From positions 7,646,614 through 7,710,613 of the forward strand of contig OZ020247.1 of assembly GCA_963971285.1 (NCBI GenBank): a stretch of 64,000 bases of DNA, written 5' to 3'. Source of the stretch: Astropecten irregularis. Its lineage: Eukaryota > Echinodermata > Asteroidea > Paxillosida > Astropectinidae. Below the pieces are notes generated by a model. The model saw only the letters and a program-made list of their open reading frames with translations, was not told where the DNA came from and did no database searches. Positions within the stretch are counted from its first letter, which is position 1. Every line of letters starts with the position of its first letter. The translations under genes were made by a program, and so were the position numbers. This document shows, piece by piece, positions 1-12,096 of this stretch.

Positions 1-3000
1 GGCAAAATGTTGGCCCGGATTCAATTAAAACCTATTGTTTGTTGTAAATAGAAATATTTGAAATTTATGTAATAGCAGCTGATATGAAAACATGTAAAAG
101 CAGCTGAATATGAAAACGGCGATTTTTTGTGGTTTTCTGGACCTACTTTTGCAAGTACCGCACACATCGCTCATCGTGGAGCGCACGCCCTCACACCAGA
201 ATGGCGCCCATGGCAATTACAGGTTTCAGGGAGAGTTCCCCATCTTGCGCGTAGCGCTATATAATCTTTGATTTTTAGTATGTCAAGGCATCTTCATTGA
301 AACAATATTTATAATTATGGATTTCTTCCCATGCAAGGGTGAATATACTAAAAGTCTATCCCGATTTGCACTTGATGGGATTACTGTTCTCACAGAAAAA
401 TGGTATATTCAGGCTTTCACTATGCCCTATTATGAGCCTTTATTACGTAATGGCGCTTTAGTCTATAGGGGTTTACGAAACGGAGGCTCAGGCTCAGGCT
501 CCGGCTTTGCCATCAATATGCTGAAAATATAATTATATTTTAAAACTGAAGCTCTGTTTTCTACTTCCAAACCGCAGCCAAAAGCCTTTATTTTGACAAA
601 TGAATTCACGAAATGGAGCAGGAGTCTGAGCCTCTGTTTCGTAGACCCCTCTATGGGATTTATTTCGCTACCGCCATTTTGTGTCCTAAATGAGAATAAT
701 GAAGGGCTTGATGGGGAACCTGTAGCTTCGCCATGTGGACCAATCCCTTCATTTCGTTTTGTGGACATCAAATGGCAGCAGAGAAATAAGTCCCAACTTT
801 CAAATGGACTCCAGCTCCATTTCATGAATCCATTCTAAATTAATGGGTATCAAAATAGAGGCATTTGGCTGCGGTTCGGAAGTAGATTCTCTGGTTTGAA
901 AAGGAAAACAGAGCTTCGGCTTCAATGATGGAAAACCACAAAATGTATAGTTTCAGCATATGAATAACAGAGACGAAGCCGGAACCAGAGCCGGAGGCCG
1001 GGTTTGGAAAAGGGCCCTAGTCTCGAGCCTGGTTTCGCAAAGGCCCATAGAAACGTGCTATAAGCCGCAACTTACTTGCCGACGAGTGTGATGTCTGGCT
1101 GCCAGATGCTACCTGTTGGCACAAAAATTTCATTTACGCCTCCGTATTCACTAGGATCCCACTGAAGAAATTCATCTACCCAACTCTTTAGAAAGAACAA
1201 AATCATGATTTGAAAATGAAAGAAAACGAAAAGGGAAAAGTCAATGAAAAGTTTATGTGTAATATCCAAACCAGAGTACCCGTGCGTTAAACGAAAAATG
1301 AAAACCCAAAATGGCGAAAATTGAAAAAAAAAAATCGGACATGCGTATGTGCTAGCCGTGTTTTTGTCATTTTGTTTTTCTTTGTTCACATTTCAAGGAC
1401 TTAAAGGTAGTATTATATTTTGGTATAACAAACCAAAACAGTAATGTTTACAGACTTACGTATGACTTTCAGGGTATGAAGATGGTGCTAGTAGAAACCT
1501 ACCGTTAAATTGTTTCCGCCTGAAATGGTGTATTTATCCAGAAATTAGTAAAGCAACGACCGAAAATCTTTTTGATCTTTTAAAAGATTTTTTTTTGATA
1601 GCATTGCTGAATGAAATAACAACCACTACACTGCGACTACGAAAATCATTTTAAAGGTTATTTCACACTTGGTTGAAATGCAGATTTATGTGCACAAATA
1701 TCAAGAAAGATATACAATAACAGTCATCAGCCTTCTGTGACATTTCCAGTCCTATGCGGTGTCCACTTTTTAAGAAAACACAGCAAAACGCTCACAGTAT
1801 TTTCGAATCTATTCACAGGAGTTTTGATCTCCCTCAAAACAGTTTTTTGGGGTCTTTGGTCGTACTCTCTTCTGGATAAATGCAACATATCAGGCAGAAT
1901 AAATTAACGGTATGTTTCTACCATCACCTAAACCCAGTAAGTTATAGGTAAATTAGTGAAGATATCTGTTCTGGTACGCTACGAAAGTATGATACTACCT
2001 TTAAACAAAATCGTAGAGGATACATAATTCTAATAAACACTCATGTCTTGTTTGGCTCGAAAAGGAACTATAATAAATAATAATAATGCACAGTTGAACG
2101 CATACAAATGCGTTTTTTCTCTGTCCAACAGCATGGATGCCTTAATCAAATCTGTGACCAGAAACTGACTTCAATAAGTGGATGATTAAAACAAAGAAAG
2201 ATTGTTGCCCGACACTTACCATTCTCAAGAAGGCATTTATGGAAATCTGTTGACCTACTGCACTCTGCAAAGGAAAAGACACACAATACATCTGTGAACT
2301 GTTCGGTGCCCTCAGAAATTTGACTACCCTTTTAAATTTGTTTCAGCTACGAGGCCACAGTTTATAGATCCGACTCTGAGTCATCTACATGTATAATAAT
2401 CGGGGGCATGGACATGGGGTGACTTTGTGTTACCTGTTTTGTTTTAAGAAAAAGTTGGTGTAACGTTCAAGTCCCCAATAAACAATCGTAAAACAATACA
2501 TGCCCCGATCACGCCCGTATCATTGAAGTTCTATACACTATATCTATTTCAACAACGGCTTGTGATTGGACAAAACCAAAAGGGGCGGGGCTTGATGGAT
2601 CTGACAGGCAGGCGACGAGATGCAGACAAACTAATGGCAAAAAAAAATTATCAATGGCAACAAGAAAAAATAACCAACAAAGAACGTCTTCTGATTTTTT
2701 TTTTACCAAGTCAATCAGTTCGTGTATTTTCAATCTGTATTCCACTCTGGTTACATCTGTGTGGATTCGAGTTGGTCTGACGTAGCCTGGTCCATACACT
2801 TCAAACAGATCATTCACCAATCGACCAACGTCTGAGCCACCAGCTCCTTTGAAGCAGACATCCTCTATTCAATGAAAAATAAATGTCATCTTTAAATATC
2901 TTCTTTATTTTTCATTGGACAGCTGATTTTGAATTCATCAATCTCCAAATTGAACACAACAGGAACATGTATGAAATTAAACTACAAGAAGACCGTCGTG

Positions 3001-4165
3001 ATTAATACTCATTTGGTACTAGGAGTCAGTCACAAAATAGTTTATTACAAGGAATTGTTCTTGACGGTTTCTAGTCTCCCAGAAGTTCAAGAAACGTCGC
3101 ATGCCTTACAGACCTTTCTTTTATTTACAAACACTGGTTGGCAGGGCATGGGCGGCCAAATGTTGCAAATCATTTCGTCTTCTTGACAGACGGCATGATC
3201 ATGACTTCAACTTTTGTGTAAACTTTCCATTACCTGTACAAAATACATACCAGCATTTCTTGTGTTGTTTCCATTACATTCAGCAATATCTTATGAAACG
3301 TTGCGTACAAATTGGGTAAAATATATGGTTATTTTGTATGCCTGGCTTTGACGGCTAGCCATAGTTTCCGCCATGCTTGTTGGCAAAAACTCGGTCTGTG
3401 ACGTTGCAAAAGAAAGGTCTATTAAGGATAGTCTGCCTCCCATCGGCTAATTCACAGAGGGCCCCATTCCACCTAATCCTCGGCGTAGGCCCTGGCTCAA
3501 GCTTCGGCTGCATCAATTTGTTTTCTTCAACGGAATAATACGGCAACCTGTTTCAGTTCTCACTTTAAAGGTATAATACGTAATTGGTAAAGGTCATAGA
3601 ACAGCACTCACACTTTGTCTTATCTAGCATGTCCATGAAATAAAACCTGTGGAAATTTGAGCTCAATCGGACATCTGAGTCTCGAGAAAATAGCGAAAAC
3701 CCAACTCAACATTTCTTATAAAACATAAAAAATGTTTTTTATCTTAATACCCCGAGATCAAAACTGTTTTCGTTTTTTTTTAAAAATAATTTCTGGATAA
3801 ATACACCATTTTAGGCGGAAATATTTCCAACGGTATGTTTCTACCAGCACCATCTTCATACCCTGAAAGTCACTTATTAATCTGTGAACATTTCTGTTTG
3901 GGTATGTTACCAATCCTGTACTGTAACCTTTAAGTTGACAGAAATGAAGTTATGGAGTCGGATTCTTCGCAGAGGTTTCGGGGAGGCCCTTACTTTCATT
4001 TCGATTGTACGATAAGAAGGTTAGGGAATAAGCATAAGGTTTTTTTTTATTACCGTTCGTTCCATTGCATCGAACTGACTCGGCAGACTTGGTCATCAGC
4101 ACAATGAACAGACCCACCAACAGAGTGGCCCTGCAATCAAGATTGATATGACAAATACTTCGCAT
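1..4165 (-). CDS. Nicotinic acetylcholine receptor-like subunit, 5' part (gene continues past left edge)
   Basis: This is a Cys-loop ligand-gated ion channel subunit, predicted to sit in the plasma membrane as part of a pentamer. Four coding exons are seen, read leftwards: 4165-4054, 2864-2707, 2264-2220 and 1185-1076. All junctions are GT-AG and the phases join without a break. Exon 1 encodes a signal peptide with hydrophobic core ATLLVGLFIVLM. Exon 2 carries the N-terminal helix and the family motif YGPGYVRPTRIHTDV. Exon 3 is 45 nt and exon 4 is 110 nt, the sizes usual for these exons in nicotinic receptor genes. Exon 4 reads SWVDEFLQWDPSEYGGV and later IWQPDITL, closely resembling the alpha7-type loop D to loop A region. 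The Cys-loop and the membrane segments lie beyond the window, so subunit class and function cannot be fixed. The loop D tryptophan is replaced by phenylalanine. A MITE ends directly at the start codon. Confidence 0.9.
461..1056. mobile_element. Inverted-repeat element with GGCTC-rich ends
   Basis: The left end has repeated GGCTCAGGCTC and CCGGCTT, mirrored on the right by AAGCCGG and GAGCCGG, with CTATRGRC-like outer ends. Inner copies of the same motif occur near 625 and 860. The reading frames here follow the repeat and are not taken as genes. It lies in the receptor intron downstream of exon 4. Confidence 0.4.
1076..1185 (-). CDS. nAChR-like exon 4: 110-nt exon with WxPD motif
   Basis: It encodes SWVDEFLQWDPSEYGGV and IWQPDITLVG, the family signature leading into loop A. 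The exon is exactly 110 nt and ends AA|GTAAGT in phase 2, as is usual for the family. Confidence 0.93.
1398..2008. mobile_element. Two TTAA-type MITE-A copies, head to head
   Basis: A truncated copy starting TTAAAGGTAGTATTATATTTTG is followed near 1653 by a second copy in the opposite orientation, ending AAAGTATGATACTACCTTTAA. Both carry the family core (ATTTCTGGATAAATACACCAT or its complement). They sit in the receptor intron between exons 3 and 4. Confidence 0.75.
2220..2264 (-). CDS. nAChR-like exon 3: 45-nt loop D exon
   Basis: Fifteen codons, SAVGQQISINAFLRM, lie between a strong acceptor (CTTTGCAG) and the donor GTAAGTG. Length and position equal the conserved small third exon of nicotinic receptor genes. 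The usual Trp of the TTNxWL motif is Phe here. Confidence 0.9.
2707..2864 (-). CDS. nAChR-like exon 2: N-terminal extracellular domain
   Basis: Acceptor AATAG|AG completes a Glu codon with exon 1. The residues LVNDLFEVYGPGYVRPTR followed by HTDV and HELIDL match the start of the ligand-binding domain in nicotinic receptor subunits. The exon ends in phase 0 at GTAAAA. Confidence 0.92.
3561..3936. mobile_element. TTAA-type MITE-B copy
   Basis: It begins TTTAAAGGTATAATACGTAA and ends CCTGTACTGTAACCTTTAA. The interior shares the MITE-A core (TTCTGGATAAATACACCATT, GTTTCTACCAGCACCATC), but both ends differ from MITE-A. It lies in the receptor intron between exons 1 and 2. Confidence 0.75.
4054..4165 (-). 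CDS. nAChR-like exon 1: start codon and signal peptide
   Basis: The ATG is preceded immediately by an in-frame TAA, so this is the first usable start. It encodes a positively charged N-terminus, a hydrophobic stretch and a likely cleavage site near residue 31, then RCNGTN with an N-glycosylation-type NGT. The donor is G|GTAATA, phase 1. Confidence 0.85.
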
Positions 4166-4512
4166 TTAAAGGTTATATACTTTGTTTTTTTATCAAAGAA
4201 ATACATATTCATGGGCACAAATATCAAGACAGATACAGTAAACAGTCATCTGTGAAAATTTCAGTCCAACACTGTGGACACTTTTTGAGAAAACGGTGAA
4301 AAACAGCCACAGTATTTCTTTAGTCTTTTTTCTTTTATTTTTGATCTTTTAAAAGATGAAACAGATTTTTGGTCGTTGTTTTACTAATTTCTGGATAAAT
4401 ACACCATTTCAGGCGGAAAAATCTTAACGGTATGTAATTTCTACCACCACCATGCATCTTCATACCCTGTAAGTTATACGTAAATCTGTGAACATTTCTG
4501 TTTTACAGTTTA
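4166..4512. mobile_element. MITE-A copy abutting the receptor start codon
   Basis: TTAAAGGTTATATACTTTG begins at the base next to the receptor ATG, which lies on the other strand. The family core follows (ATTCATGGGCACAAATATCAAG, TTCTGGATAAATACACC). The far end is lost after ATTTCTGTTTTACA, where a different element end (GACACCCTGTAAT) follows. Confidence 0.75.
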
Positions 4513-5024
4513 ATTTTTATATCATAGTTCTCGACACAAGTGTTGCGGTTTTTTTTGGGGGGGGACACCCTGTAATGTTCATTATGGATTCAGCACCGTA
4601 ATTCGATGCATGGATGAGCTGCATGTACATTGTATTTTTGCACATTGTTTTCATACTTTGAAGTATACATGTAGTCTAAAATAATACGATTTTGCCAAAG
4701 CAGATGTTTTAGTCCACCAAACGTCGAAAATAACTCCATGTAAATATATAATTGTGCATTGGCAGTCACTGGAATTGGAATCATTTTCAGACTGTCAGTC
4801 AGTTAATTTATCCAGTATTCATTTTTGTTCTGCTTCTTTTTGGGAGTGGTTCTTGTTTGAACACAGTCAGCAATGTCTCTCCTATAAACCTTAATCCTTA
4901 ATGAACAAACTATAAATTAGGATTTGGGATTTCTTGGAGATTACCAGTGGAAGTACTACGGTGGAATAGTCAAGTGTGTGGGTGGAAAGAGTCGAAGGCA
5001 TTGTTACGTGCTGCAACTGCAGCC

Positions 5025-5399
5025 CAGCAGCCGATTTCACGAAACTTGGCGTAGCTTGCGCCATGGCGTAAAGTTACGCCACAAAAATCTATGATCGCAT
5101 ACGAATCTCGTAATCTTCGAGGCTATCTAGAGGATTGGTCCGGTCGCGAAACAAACGTTCACGACGGATCGCTCTGCGATGCTCTCGTTCTGCTAGCAAC
5201 AGTAACGCCATTTTTTTTTTACTTACGCCACCTCAAGACATGGCGCAGCTTACGCAATAAAATGTGACGTAAGTAGAGGGCTTGCGCCATGGCGTAACTT
5301 TCGTGAAATGGGCGTAAGTTTGTTGCGCACACTGCGCCATAAAATGTGGCGCAAGCAGACTTACCGCAATTGCGCAAGGTTTCGCGAAATCGGCTGCTG
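5025..5399. mobile_element. MITE with CAGCAGCCGATTTC terminal inverted repeats
   Basis: CAGCAGCCGATTTCACGAAAC at the left is mirrored by TTTCGCGAAATCGGCTGCTG at the right. The interior repeats GCGCCATGGCGTAA and TTACGCCA in both directions, so a single strand could fold on itself extensively. No coding frame is supported. Confidence 0.7.
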
Positions 5400-6035
5400 T
5401 TGTTATTATTAAGAGGGACTGGGCAAGTGGACGATGGGCAATGAATAGGCCTATCATTCACCGTATGAGTTGATTATCTTCCTTCAGTCTGGCTTTTCAT
5501 TGAAAAAGGGTAAATAATACAGAGCCTGTGTCGTCAAAGGTGCACCCCGCCTCGCCCCCTTTTTATCACGGCATAAATAGGCTGCGTGGGATGGAGTTGG
5601 ACTATAGCAAAGCCGGTTGCACTAAAGGTTCTTTTTCAGACTCAAAAATATCAATGCGCCCAGATTCGGCCGCGGAAGTGCATTGACTTTTACGGGGGTG
5701 AGTAGGCCCGGACGGCTGTGCATGGTAATGGTATGAGCACAGAGTGCCTATAATTATGATTTTTGGTTATAGTTTTACGACCCAAAGCGGGGGTCTATCT
5801 TATCTTTATCATCATTTAACGTGTGAGGCCCTCCTAACCTCGAAGCATTTTATAAATTTCAGGTCATCATTTTGGCTGATGAGCAATTTGCAGTAGTGTA
5901 GGTATGGGCCCTACTGCTTGTATCTTTAATCATCTTTGAAATAAAATAATTTGGCACTGATCAGGCCATGATCATCAGTGTAAAATAATTATCCTATAGG
6001 CCTACCTGAACAATAGACTCAGTCCTTATGAGGGT

Positions 6036-6155
6036 TAAAGGTAGTATCATACTTTGATAACTGAAACCGAAACAGAAATCTTCACAGATTTACTTTTAAC
6101 TTATTTTGCAGGGTATGAAGATGGTGCTGGTAGAAACATACATATGAATTTGTGG
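6036..6155. mobile_element. Truncated MITE-A fragment
   Basis: GGTTAAAGGTAGTATCATAC followed by the terminal 110 bases of the family, breaking off after GTAGAAACATAC. Confidence 0.65.
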
Positions 6156-7929
6156 TGTTCACATAAGCGTATCTTGCTGCGAGCGCCCGTTTCCTGAACG
6201 AAAACAATTGTCAAACTGCCATTTTTCACCTGTTTTTCACTCATAGTTTGAGAACCGCGCGGGCAATTTTCCGGGGGCAAACTGTTTCGGAAAGGGCATT
6301 TCCTTGCCCAGAAAATGATGTCAGTTATATTTTTCTATCAATTAAAAATCCACCGTCATTTTGAGTTTCAAAATTCGAAGTATTGCTGGTTTTCCTATGC
6401 GAGCGCGCAGTTTTCGACACCCCAGACATTTTAGATCAAGTGCCGATTCTTACTGGAGTATCGAATTCTTCCGGGGCAAACAGAATCGAATAGAAGAGAT
6501 CCTCGCCTTTCTTGTGATATAAAAAGCTTTTTGATTGGTTGAAAAAACCCACCGTCCTTTCTAAGATGAAAAAAAGGACCAATGACAACCATCGATCGAT
6601 CTCCCATTGTTCAGCCAACTCCGACCAAGTCCCATTGCTTTACACGTGTTTCCTAATCGCTTGCTCATTTTCGTCATCTGATTTCGAGGACAGATTTCAT
6701 ACATTTACAGGACGTGTAAGTATTTGAAAATCTACTCAGTCTTTAAGGAAGATGTCAACGAAATATCTGTTAACTTTTTATTTCGAAAATCGATCTCTAA
6801 CTAGTGGAAATTTGGATCCTAAAACACTTACGTTTTGGGCTACAAAGCCATCGGTCATGTTCATGACATTGTATGTGAGAATGGGGTCATACCATTTTAA
6901 CCAGGGGGTGGGATGTGTTACATGTACTTGTTTATTGTAATTAATGATGGGCTTGGGAAACGATTGATTCTATAGTTCCTACATCATGGTTTGATCATTA
7001 ATTGGTGTGGGGTTTTTTTGGTTATTAGTTTTATGTCTATGTTCAACTTAAAGAACTGTTCCCATTTTAAATCGATTATTCCTTTTCGTTTGTGTAGGTT
7101 TTCTGAGGCAGAAGCCGGCCAAAGGTGGACTATACCGTGCCATATGCCATCCACAACTGACCAGAGCTTGACGTCTGAAAATGGACATGAACGAAGGACT
7201 CAAACATACACTTTGGAACTAAAACAGTAATACATGTACATGGATAGATAAAGTTACCACAGAGTACAGAACGTCCCATGATTTGACTCTATATTATGTA
7301 CGTCTTTCTTAACATATTACAATCTCCATCAAGCTAAATTTGTGGTAATCTGAGCAGATTTCAGTTCACAACAAACGTTGGAGAATATGAATGACATTGA
7401 CAGAATAACAAAATGGTACTTTCAAGCCACAAATCATAGAAACCTGGAAGTATTAATTCAACTTGCAAAGAAATGAAATAGGATTGATTATCTTGCAATA
7501 CCTTTTATGAAAGTAACATACCGTATTGAAGATTCTTTTTTTTTTACATTTTGCATTTTTAGGCCTACATGATTGTATACTGAGATGGATGTTGTTGAGA
7601 AGAAATAAAAGATTGAACTTTATTTGGAAACCAACATCTCTCTGATTGAAATACATGTATTTTGTTTTTAAGATGTGTGTAAATTTAATGAATGATATGC
7701 AATGACTTGTATAGTCGCTGCTTCTTATTACCCCTCGTGGTTACATAATGCTTATTGATCCCCTTGCGTGTAAATGGAACCAGCCACGTCCTATTTCATG
7801 GTCAAACGCACAGCTACACAGGGTTTGGGTTAATCCGATTAAGCCACCCTGACTCTCCACTGAAGACTGCCCATGCCAGAATTAAACCCCGATCTTAAGT
7901 GAACAAAAGTGGGGGTAACAAATTCATAT

Positions 7930-8195
7930 GAGAGTTGAAATTATTCCGCCTGATATGGTGTATTCATCCAGAAATTAGTAAAACAACGACCGCAAATCTT
8001 TTTGCTCCTTTAAAAGATCAACAATAAAAGAGAAAAGACTTAAGAAATACTGCGGCCGTTTTTAATTGTGTTCTCAAAAAGTGGGTACAGTATGGGACTT
8101 AAATTTTCACAAATGACTGTAACTGTACGTCTTGATATTTTTTGCCCATGAATCTGTATTTCGTTGACAAAAACCAAAGTATGATATTACCTTTA
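7930..8195. mobile_element. Truncated MITE-A copy
   Basis: Family interior in reverse orientation (GGTGTATTCATCCAGAAATT) running to AAAGTATGATATTACCTTTAA. The left end is lost. Confidence 0.65.
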
Positions 8196-8314
8196 ACTTT
8201 GGGTCACAAACATTGGTCGTGGTATGGGGGAATCAAGCTGCAATCTTTGCCTATTCATACGTTGGATCCCCTTTGAATCACTGTCTCAAAAGGGGCACCA
8301 ATAAGCCGCTTATA

Positions 8315-8944
8315 CCTCGGTCACATTTGCTATACGGCTAGCGTACGGCGGCCGTTTGTACCCAAAATCGAGAGAAACGTGCGGCGGCCGCCGAAAATCT
8401 GCGGCGGCCTCATGGTTGCCTTACGGCACATCCCTATTTTTTACAGACCGTAGGGGTGGCCGTAGAGTTATAGCGCGGAGTTATAACTCTTTTCATTTAT
8501 ACGTTCGCCGTGGCAATTCGACCCGCCGTAGCCATCCCGTAGAACGGTTTTTCGGTTCCCGTACGCTCGACCCAAACTATCCGTAACACTTTGGAAACTT
8601 TGCAATGAAATGACCATCGTGAAAAATCTTGATGTGTATGGCAAACCCCTCATTATCATTAGTATGCTGCGGGCGCTTTGCAGCAAGCTTGCGTCTTCCA
8701 TTTTGTCAACGGCCGCCGCATGGTCACCCTAAGGCGACCGTGCGTCATCACTTCAAAGGACATACGGCAGCCACAGGTTTCTTCTCCCCATAAATTAAAA
8801 ATACGCCATGCGGCAACCCTAACAATGTGACTGCTACAGTGTGTTACCGTGGAAATACTGCGGCGACCCTATAATTGTTACTGGCCGTATAGATATTTTA
8901 GAATCCACGGCGGCCGCGGCAAATGTGAGCAAATGTGACCTAGG
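8315..8944. mobile_element. GC-rich inverted-repeat element (CGGCCGCC motif)
   Basis: CCTCGGTCACATTTGC at the left mirrors GCAAATGTGACCTAGG at the right. The interior repeats CGGCGGCCG and CCGTA motifs in both directions. It is much more GC-rich than its surroundings, which creates spurious open frames. Confidence 0.6.
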
Positions 8945-8949
8945 CATTA

Positions 8950-10000
8950 CTCTATTGCATAACTGCTTTCTCGGGCGTGGCGCTTTTCAAACACATGCAC
9001 AATGGAGGCAAAGTTGTTCTTCGGGGTTAGCTCATTGCCTTGGTTTGTGTTGCATTCACGATGGTTAAAAAATGAAACATCTCAAGAATACGTGCACTGA
9101 GGATTTAGAAAAAATGCTTTTGAAATGTCATCGTGAAATTAATGTGAAAGCTGTCAGGTACAGCAACTCGGTGTTCAAATAATGACGTTCAATATTGTGG
9201 GTGTATAAACTTATTGTAAGCACTCTAGCCATAAAACCAAAGTAAATCACCGTGAGCGAGACAAGATGATTTAATGGAACGTCATTTTCCAGATGGGGGG
9301 GGGGGGGACCGAGGAGCGTAAATCTAAAAAAAAAAACAATTGACAAGTCAAAGAAATTGGCCACAATTATGTCTACATCATATCGGATCGACCTAGCGTG
9401 AAAAGCATACCACCAAGCCAACCTATATCCCATAATTTATCTTTACGCCGAAACGTTTTTTCGAGGGTACATGTATCTCCATAATTCTTGTCAGTTATAA
9501 TTGTGTATACAAAAAACCTGGTAATTGTGGACAAGTGGTTCCTAAATCTATAGCAAAACAAGCATTTTTCACTGAAATACTTGAAAATTTCTTCAATTTT
9601 AAGGGCATTAATGTCTTGTACGCTACCCATATTATTTTTAGTATTTATTTGGGTAAGAAACTGGGGTTTTGTTTCACTGAAATATTGCCGAAATATGTTA
9701 ATTTTAGGGTTTACAGGACCCATGCATTCATTAAGTAACAAATCTCATTCTTGAAAAGAAGAAGCTAAATAAATACTGAAAATAATATTGGTGGCGTAAA
9801 AGAACCTAACCCCGTGTTGAGGACTGTTGGAACATTTGCTGGAAGTCAAACATATCGGTTGGGAGCACTAGAAGCTATAAAAGTTGCTTTCCTTTCCTAC
9901 AACTTAATAGTTTTAGAAATCACTTGCCCTTTCCTTCATAGTTATGAGAAGCACTTGTCCACAATATTATTATTAATAATAATACATGAAATAATAACAA
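8950..10000. other. Intergenic stretch, nothing recognised
   Basis: AT-rich sequence with a G-run near 9296-9308. Overlapping open frames on both strands near 9.4-9.7 kb have no domain, splice logic or composition supporting a gene. Confidence 0.4.
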
Positions 10001-10008
10001 AGGCCTAC

Positions 10009-10148
10009 CTTTTGAGACCGATGTGACAAGCCATTTCTAAATCGCAAGCCGAGCACTCTCCTGGATACCACGGACTGCAGACCGATTCCCAAAAGCTTGT
10101 TGGTGAGTAGCTGGACCGCTGACACCCCTTTCCCGTTATCTCACAAGG
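10009..10148 (-). CDS. Orphan cysteine-rich exon candidate
   Basis: This 140-nt open segment on the minus strand lies between a good acceptor (TGTCTGCGTGCCAG) and the donor AAAG|GTAGGC. It reads PCEITGKGCQRSS, then CSPWYPGECSACDLEMAC and HIGLKR. The dense cysteines suggest part of a secreted or extracellular disulfide-rich domain. I do not recognise the family. No partner exon is identified nearby, so it may be an exon of an undetected gene between the receptor and BRAP, or a relic. Confidence 0.33.
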
Positions 10149-10684
10149 CTGGCACGCAGACAGCACCGAAGAGGTTTCACGAAATTAAAAATGGACGTTC
10201 AAGACATTATACTTTGCCCACCAATGTGGCCAAATTTGCATGCACTTAGCATATGAATGATTTTGCCATAAATGTTATACCAAGGGAATATAATGGTCAA
10301 TTTTTTTACACACTCAACTTGATTTGCACGTCTGTTTTCTTTGTATCGCATGTAGAAACAAAATGTTTTTAATAATAAGGAAATATTCTTCAGAAAATGA
10401 AGTGGGCCTGACAATCCTCCAAAATTTTGTACTTTTTAAGCACCCCTCGCTCAGCTTAAATGGCATCGCCCTCTTATTTCGACGTAGATGATTGGCTGGA
10501 GATTTCATGCTACGGCAACCACGATTTGCATATTCATTTTCTGAACGTCTTCCGGGGATACAAACAAATCACACGCACTGTCTGTCGTCTGTCCTTGTAG
10601 GGGTGGGGGCTTTGTGGGGAATTATCTAATGCCTTTCATAGGATCTTTGCTTTCAACCTTGAGTGAACAATTCCTCCAAAATAT

Positions 10685-11066
10685 AACCCAGGAATTAAAA
10701 GGGGAAGGCGCGAAAACAGTTTTGATCTCGTGGTAAGATCAAAACCATTCTTTAAGTTTCGGGATCAATTCGCGAATTTCTCATGACTCAGTCCGATTGA
10801 GCTCAAATTTACTCAGGGTCATTACTCTCACGATTACTCTTTACTCTTCATTCCTGAAGATGTTCTGAATAAAGAACGAAATACCTATAATGTATATGAT
10901 CAAAAATGGCTCCCCTTAGTCTTTTTGGAGTATGTATAATATTGAGTCATTACTCTCAGCATGGAGGAAGTTTTATTCCTCCATGCTCTCAGGTATAATT
11001 ATAATGGATCAGACAAAGTGCGAGTTCTGCTCTATGACCTTTATCGATCAAGTATTATACCTTAAA
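10685..11066. mobile_element. MITE-B copy with an internal insertion
   Basis: Reverse-oriented MITE-B sequence (CAAAACAGTTTTGATCTCG, then ACTCAGTCCGATTGAGCTCAAA) resumes at GATCAGACAAAGTGCGAGTT and ends AAGTATTATACCTTAAA. About 170 unrelated bases interrupt it near 10825-10995. Confidence 0.5.
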
Positions 11067-12096
11067 GTATATGTGAGGTGGACCCTAGCAGGAACCTAGC
11101 CTAAACTTCCTAAACAAGTTACAAGAAAATTGTGGGTAGCCGTGTCAGTTTATCGAAATGATAAAGAAAAATAGGGTAGCACTTAATAAGAGAAAAACTA
11201 TATAAGCATTCGTAGTAACAACTATACTTCATCAGACGTAAACGAATTACGTAAGACTGTCTGGGAGCGTGTCAGCCTCAGTGACCTTGCTTAGGCATAG
11301 GGGTATATAGTGATATAATTGTTAAACCACCAATACGTCTTCAAATCCTTGGGTCTGTACTCTATGCTCTATGCTAGAAGCTAGGAGTCTTCGTAAACAA
11401 TCCTCTGGGGTAAAAAGGGGGAGTTATCCATCCAGCGCACACAATGTACACCCCTAGCCTTAAAGGTTACCTGTAATCGGGATGAAAGTGCTTTCTGATT
11501 ATTGCTTGCGTGCAACAGCATATTTGAGTCCTTGAGCCAGGGGCTGAAATCAGTGAAATTTCACATAAACTGGTATCATCTGGATAGAATAATTCTAATA
11601 CGAGTTTTATGATGTAAACAAATTATAAAAAAGGACCAAATAATACGATGGACGGTATTAAACGGTAGTTTATGACTAGTTTTTGAAAGATTTTAAGGCG
11701 AGTTTTCAAAGATTTTTTTTTTCAAAGTTCTGATGAGAGCCTATTCCCATATGCAACAAACCAAAACATGTTTCTCACGAACGAATTCGTGTTATTTAGG
11801 GTTTTATCTGGTTATTTTCATTTACACTGTCAAACGAGCAAGCAAGTCACTAATATACTGTAAATTTGAATCAAGGTATCGACTGGCGACGTAATAAAAC
11901 AATAATGAGGTAATGTACATGTATAAGAGAATGGGAAACAGTCCATGCCTCACAAAACACAAAACCAGGGTTTTCCACCACGTGTCTGCTGCCCTCTGTT
12001 GCCGATTCGGGGTACAGCACGCTAGACTGCAAATCAGTGATTATTATTAACTTTTCAGCATTTAGCAAAACCAGGGAGGAATAAAATAAAAGATTA

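Noticed and set aside
5600-7625. A plus-strand gene ending FSEAEAGQRWTIPCHM ... LELKQ with AATAAA near 7604
   Set aside because: A terminal open segment with an acceptor and a polyadenylation signal is present, but no in-phase upstream exon or recognisable protein could be tied to it.
8356-8586. Arg-rich open frame
   Set aside because: It lies wholly inside a GC-rich inverted-repeat element; the frame is a by-product of CGG/CCG repeats.
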